From Thermodesulfobacteriota bacterium (lineage in GTDB: Bacteria; Desulfobacterota_D; UBA1144; Nemesobacterales; UBA2774), in the NCBI GenBank assembly GCA_035325995.1, contig DAOKYU010000002.1:361391-425390 (forward strand): a stretch of DNA of 64,000 nucleotides. Reading direction: 5' to 3'. Shown piece after piece: positions 60,010 to 64,000 of the stretch; position 1 is the first letter of the stretch; the number at the start of each line of letters is the position of its first letter. A model generated the notes under the pieces. That model ran no database searches. It was not told the origin of the DNA and saw nothing but the letters and a program-made list of their open reading frames with translations. The position numbers and the translations under genes were made by a program.

Positions 60010-63000
60010 GTCAGTTTGCCTTCCTACAATCTGAATTTTCCCCAGTCTATGACCATGCACAAAAGGCGGAAGCTGCAGCGTTGAATGATCCCCGTGCATC
60101 GTGCTTTTATGCTCGGCTCGCACTAGAGACTGCGATAAAGTGGATGTATACACATGACAGAACACTGCGCAATCCTTACGACAATACTTTGTCTGCATTG
60201 ATACATGAAGGCACCTTTCGCGCTCTGGTAGGCAACGCTCTGGTTACCAAAGCCCGGATTATCAAGGACCTTGGCAATCGGGCGGTGCATGAGACACGGG
60301 CGATACCACCCCAGGCGGCTATTACGTCGCTAAGGGAGCTATTTCATTTTTCATACTGGCTTGTCCGCACCTATGCCAAGGGCGCAAAGCCAGAACCGGG
60401 ACGGCAGTTTGTGTACGAGGCATTGCCGAAGACCGCACAGGTCGAGGCGAGTACGCTGGCACGCTTACAGGCGCTGGCCAAGGACTATGACGAGAAAACC
60501 AGGGCTCATGAGGAGGCAGAAGCAGCCCGCATACAAACCGAGCAACAGCAGGCCGCACTGGAGGCAGAGATTACACGCCTTCAAAATGAGATCGAGGCCG
60601 TCAAGAAGGCGAATCAAACGGCTCCAGACACTCATGACTATGATGAGGCGCAGACCCGCGACGCTTTCATTGATTTGCTTTTACAAGAAGCTGGTTGGGC
60701 GCTCGACCAGCAGCGTGATCGTGAGTTCCCAGTCACCGGCATGCCCAACAATACCGGCGAAGGGTTTGTTGATTACGTGCTTTGGGCAGATGATGGTAAG
60801 CCGCTGGCTCTGGTTGAAGCCAAGCGAACCAAGCGTGATGCGCGTGTCGGCCAGCAGCAAGCGAAGCTCTATGCGGATTGTCTTGAGAAAAAGTTTGGCC
60901 TCCGGCCGGTAATTTTCTATACAAATGGTTATGAGCATTGGCTATGGGATGACGTGAGCTACCCGCCGCGATCTGTACAGGGCTTTCTCAAAAAAGACGA
61001 ACTGCTGCTTCTGCATCAACGCCGCACTACTAGGAGATCTCTAAACACTATTGAAATCGACCCCAGAATCGTCGAGCGCTTCTACCAGACCCGAGCAATC
61101 CGCCGCATCGACGACGCCTTCGAGAAGGGCCATCAGCGCAAGGCGCTACTGGTAATGGCGACGGGATCAGGGAAGACGCGCACAATCATTGCTCTGATCG
61201 ATCAGCTTATGCGCGCGAATTTAGTAAAGCGCGCTCTTTTTCTTGCTGATCGTGTTGCTCTCGTGAGACAGGCGGTAGCGGCATTCAAAACACATCTTCC
61301 CCACGCCGCACCCGTTAATCTCATAACCGATAAGGAAAGCGAAGGCCGCATATATGTCTCGACCTATCCAACCATGGTCGGGTTGATCGATGAGGTGCAA
61401 AATGGGGTGCGCCGCTTCGGTACTGGCCACTTCGACCTGGTCGTCATTGATGAGGCACACCGATCCGTTTATCGAAAATACCGTGCGATCTTCGATTATT
61501 TTGATAGCTTGCTCGTGGGACTGACCGCCACTCCACGCGATGAGATAGACCGCGACACCTATGCGCTCTTCGAGCTTGAGCGCGGTGTACCGACAGATTC
61601 CTACGATCTGGATGAAGCTGTTGCAGACGGGTTCCTGGTTCCGCCGAAGGCCGTTACCGTACCTCTGAAATTCCAGCGTGAGGGCATCAAGTACGACGAC
61701 CTGTCCGATGAGGAAAAGGAGGAATGGGATGCGCTTGATTGGACAGAGGATGGAGAGGTCCCAGATCGAGTCGATGCTTCTGCTATCAACAAGTGGCTCT
61801 TCAACGCCGATACTGTAGACAAGGTACTGGAGCACGTCATGACTCATGGACTTAAGGTCGAAGACGGAGACCGGCTTGGCAAGACCATAATTTTCGCCAA
61901 AAACCACCACCATGCTGTGTTCATTGCGGAACGGTTTGATGCAAACTATCCGCATCTGAAGGGTCATTTTGCCCGTGTCATCGATTTTAAGACTGAATAT
62001 GCACAGTCTTTAATCGATGATTTCTCCAATGCCGATCGGGAACCCCATATAGCGATTTCAGTAGATATGCTCGACACCGGTATCGATGTTCCTGAGGTAG
62101 TAAATCTCGTCTTCTTCAAGATTGTCCGCTCAAAAACCAAGTTCTGGCAGATGATCGGGCGAGGCACGCGTCTTCGACCAGACCTGTTCGGGCCGGGTCA
62201 ACACAAGGACCACTTCTTGGTTTTCGATTTCTGCCAGAATTTTGAGTTCTTTAACCAGAATCCGACAATATCGGATGGGGCGCTTGGCGCCTCTCTCAGC
62301 GAGAAACTGTTTGTCGCCCGTGTCGAGCTGATCGGTGAGATCGACAAGCTCGATCTCGAAACTGACAACGATCTGTTGAGTACCCTCCGTAGCAATATAG
62401 TTGAGCTGCTATACAAAGAGGTTGCCAGTATGAAGCTAGACAACTTCATTGTCCGGCCCAAACGACGCTATGTCGAAAAGTATCAGGTCAAGGAAGCCTG
62501 GGAAGTTCTAACAGACGATGTACGCGCCGAGCTTACCGAGCACATTGCCGCCCTACCGAGCGCGATTGTTGATAATGATTTGGCCGCCAAACAGTTCGAT
62601 TACTTGATCTTGGTAACACAGCTCGCGCTCCTTCATACAGATCCCGGTTTCATAAATCTGCAATCTCGAATCATGGGCATAGCCTCACAGCTCGAAGAGC
62701 TGAGCAATGTTCCAATGGTCTCTGCCCAGATGGCTTTGATTCTAGAAGTGCAAACGGACGAATATTGGCAGGGGATCAATCTTCCGATACTTGAGAACCT
62801 GCGCCGTCGGCTCCGCAGCCTGGTTAAGCTAATTGAGCCTCACGCCCGCAAAATCGTTTATACGGACTTTGAGGATGAGATCGGCTCGGGAACTGAAGTT
62901 GAATTACCAATCACTGGTTCCGGCACCGACAAGGCACGTTTCCTGATGAAGGTGCGTCACTTTCTCTCCCAGCACCAGGATCATATAACCATACAGAAAC

Positions 63001-63395
63001 TGAAACGGAACGAACAGCTCACGCCTCAGGACCTTGCTGAGTTGGAACGTATATTTCTCGATGAAGGGGTAGGAAGCGACGACGAACTTGAGCGCATCCG
63101 TGCAGAAGGGGGGCTTGGTCTTTTTATCCGCTCGCTCGTGGGCCTTGACCGCGAAGCAGCCAAGCGTGCCTTAACGGAGTTTATGGACGGACGGATCCTC
63201 ACAGCCAACCAGACCGAGTTTATCGCTCTGATTATCGATCATTTGACCGAACGCGGTGTCCTCGATCCACGTAGGCTTTACGAAAGTCCGTTCACCGATC
63301 TGGATGTTCAAGGTGTCAGTGGTCTATTCCCCGCAACCGATGTGGAAACCATTGTAAAGCTATTAGACACTATCAAAAGTAGAGCTGCCGCTTGA
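60006..63395 (+). CDS. hsdR: Type I restriction endonuclease subunit HsdR
   Basis: A 1129-residue motor-nuclease. Residues 1-135 resemble a DUF4145 domain, followed by a coiled coil (about 150-203) and the PD-(D/E)xK nuclease (D257 in GFVDYVLW, E271-A-K273). An SF2 helicase has Walker A MATGSGKTRTI, DEAH in LVVIDEAHR and motif VI QMIGRGTRLRPD. An EcoEI-type C-terminal domain contacts HsdM/S. It is full length. Confidence 0.94.
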   Translation: MSQFAFLQSEFSPVYDHAQKAEAAALNDPRASCFYARLALETAIKWMYTHDRTLRNPYDNTLSALIHEGTFRALVGNALVTKARIIKDLGNRAVHETRAIPPQAAITSLRELFHFSYWLVRTYAKGAKPEPGRQFVYEALPKTAQVEASTLARLQALAKDYDEKTRAHEEAEAARIQTEQQQAALEAEITRLQNEIEAVKKANQTAPDTHDYDEAQTRDAFIDLLLQEAGWALDQQRDREFPVTGMPNNTGEGFVDYVLWADDGKPLALVEAKRTKRDARVGQQQAKLYADCLEKKFGLRPVIFYTNGYEHWLWDDVSYPPRSVQGFLKKDELLLLHQRRTTRRSLNTIEIDPRIVERFYQTRAIRRIDDAFEKGHQRKALLVMATGSGKTRTIIALIDQLMRANLVKRALFLADRVALVRQAVAAFKTHLPHAAPVNLITDKESEGRIYVSTYPTMVGLIDEVQNGVRRFGTGHFDLVVIDEAHRSVYRKYRAIFDYFDSLLVGLTATPRDEIDRDTYALFELERGVPTDSYDLDEAVADGFLVPPKAVTVPLKFQREGIKYDDLSDEEKEEWDALDWTEDGEVPDRVDASAINKWLFNADTVDKVLEHVMTHGLKVEDGDRLGKTIIFAKNHHHAVFIAERFDANYPHLKGHFARVIDFKTEYAQSLIDDFSNADREPHIAISVDMLDTGIDVPEVVNLVFFKIVRSKTKFWQMIGRGTRLRPDLFGPGQHKDHFLVFDFCQNFEFFNQNPTISDGALGASLSEKLFVARVELIGEIDKLDLETDNDLLSTLRSNIVELLYKEVASMKLDNFIVRPKRRYVEKYQVKEAWEVLTDDVRAELTEHIAALPSAIVDNDLAAKQFDYLILVTQLALLHTDPGFINLQSRIMGIASQLEELSNVPMVSAQMALILEVQTDEYWQGINLPILENLRRRLRSLVKLIEPHARKIVYTDFEDEIGSGTEVELPITGSGTDKARFLMKVRHFLSQHQDHITIQKLKRNEQLTPQDLAELERIFLDEGVGSDDELERIRAEGGLGLFIRSLVGLDREAAKRALTEFMDGRILTANQTEFIALIIDHLTERGVLDPRRLYESPFTDLDVQGVSGLFPATDVETIVKLLDTIKSRAAA

Positions 63396-63492
63396 GTTAT
63401 CGAAACTTGATGGCGTCTTCTATCTGACTTAATATCATGTTAAAACTGTTCAACCGGTTGAAATAGTCGCCTTTCGATTTTAAAATTCATGC

Positions 63493-63750
63493 ATGAGCTT
63501 CAGAGAAGGTTTTAAAACCCTGCTGGAAGAGTTGGTACTCTCGGAAGTAAGAACGCTCAAGTCACAGGTTCGCGAAATTCGCACTGAGATGAGCTCTACT
63601 AGGGCTTCCATACTAGGGGATATTGGTTCTCTTAGAGATGATATTAAAACATTACACCGCTCCCAAGAGGAGAAGATGGACTCCATAATCAAATCGATTC
63701 GAGAATTGTCTGAGAAGGTCAGTGAGATTACTAGATCTATTCAAGGGTAG
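63493..63750 (+). CDS. Small coiled-coil protein
   Basis: An 85-residue, almost wholly alpha-helical protein with heptad-like spacing (LKSQVREIRTEM, IGSLRDDIKTL, SIRELSEKVSEI). No domain is recognised. It lies about 100 bp after hsdR and could be an accessory or an unrelated gene. The remaining 250 bp hold no confident gene, only a possible minus-strand small ORF broken by a TAG (63844-63972). Confidence 0.5.
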   Translation: MSFREGFKTLLEELVLSEVRTLKSQVREIRTEMSSTRASILGDIGSLRDDIKTLHRSQEEKMDSIIKSIRELSEKVSEITRSIQG

Positions 63751-64000
63751 GTTGCATCAACTTTATACACTAATAAAGCAGATTGCTCTTTTAGCATAAA
63801 TTTGCTGTTTACTTGTGTGATAGACAAATTAATTTTCAGTGGACTATGTTCCATTCTTAATTTCCGAAACTGATACACTTTCATTTTGATTGAGCATAGA
63901 TTCAACTACCTGTTTCAAAGCTTCTAAGCGGTTCTTGTGAGCGACTGACCTTCCCCCTAAAAACTAGTCCATTGTAAAAGAGAGTTCTCCTTGGTAAGAA

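Overview
This is a 64 kb stretch of a GC-rich Gram-negative bacterial chromosome ending in a lower-GC, integrase-marked accessory island. Heptose/LPS precursor synthesis (HldE), lipoproteins, Complex I NuoM, CarD, MTA phosphorylase and a BatA/DUF58/MoxR set suggest a 'deltaproteobacterial' (Desulfobacterota-like) or related candidate lineage. The sequence alone does not fix the phylum. Many starts are GTG or TTG, and neighbouring genes often overlap by ATGA.

Layout. 1-6.7 kb: phosphodiesterase-like protein, a repeat-rich gap, BatA-like and DUF58 proteins, CarD. 6.9-21.3 kb: PEP carboxykinase, a small AT-rich islet (DUF6338), isochorismatase-like hydrolase, tRNA-Glu and tRNA-Lys, glycosyltransferase, sulfotransferase, MFS transporter, TrmI, thermonuclease, RsmG, chromate transporter, ornithine cyclodeaminase-like protein, MtnP and a PfkB kinase. 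21.4-30.3 kb: TPR lipoprotein, HldE, CpsB-like phosphatase, then a stress and iron-sulfur block (DUF1844, DnaJ-like, Hsp20, Mrp, DUF59 protein, Dps, Fur/PerR). 30.4-33.0 kb: an AT-richer XhoI/PaeR7I-type restriction-modification locus. 33.2-47.4 kb: GNAT, a truncated alpha/beta hydrolase, a lone nuoM, the MoxR / gluzincin / DUF4175-like operon, two tandem 6-pyruvoyltetrahydropterin synthase (PTPS) paralogs with FolE, HemA-HemC, a DnaQ-WYL fusion and a coiled-coil lipoprotein.

47.5 kb to the window end: an integrative element sits in the 3' end of an initiator tRNA gene. It carries an integrase with a DUF6788 partner; a 3,167-bp IS1-family transposon with perfect 16-bp inverted repeats and an 8-bp target duplication, whose cargo includes a DUF3800 gene, small DNA/RNA-binding-like genes and a class-I tRNA with a GCU (Ser) anticodon behind a structured leader; a DUF559-like gene; a tightly overlapping five-gene operon (ISXO2-like transposase, unknown protein, PIN nuclease, 54-aa protein, methyltransferase-nuclease fusion); and a type I restriction-modification locus with a small remnant gene between hsdS and hsdR. 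No right-hand att site is visible, so the island probably runs past the window.

The gaps at 1.6-3.3, 10.0-10.65, 22.2-23.2 and 34.5-34.8 kb are filled by dispersed repeats. One family folds into a hairpin whose stem changes with compensating substitutions between copies. The observations most worth following are the PTPS pair whose active sites are complementary halves, the tRNA-carrying transposon, the five-gene operon and the covarying repeat hairpin.
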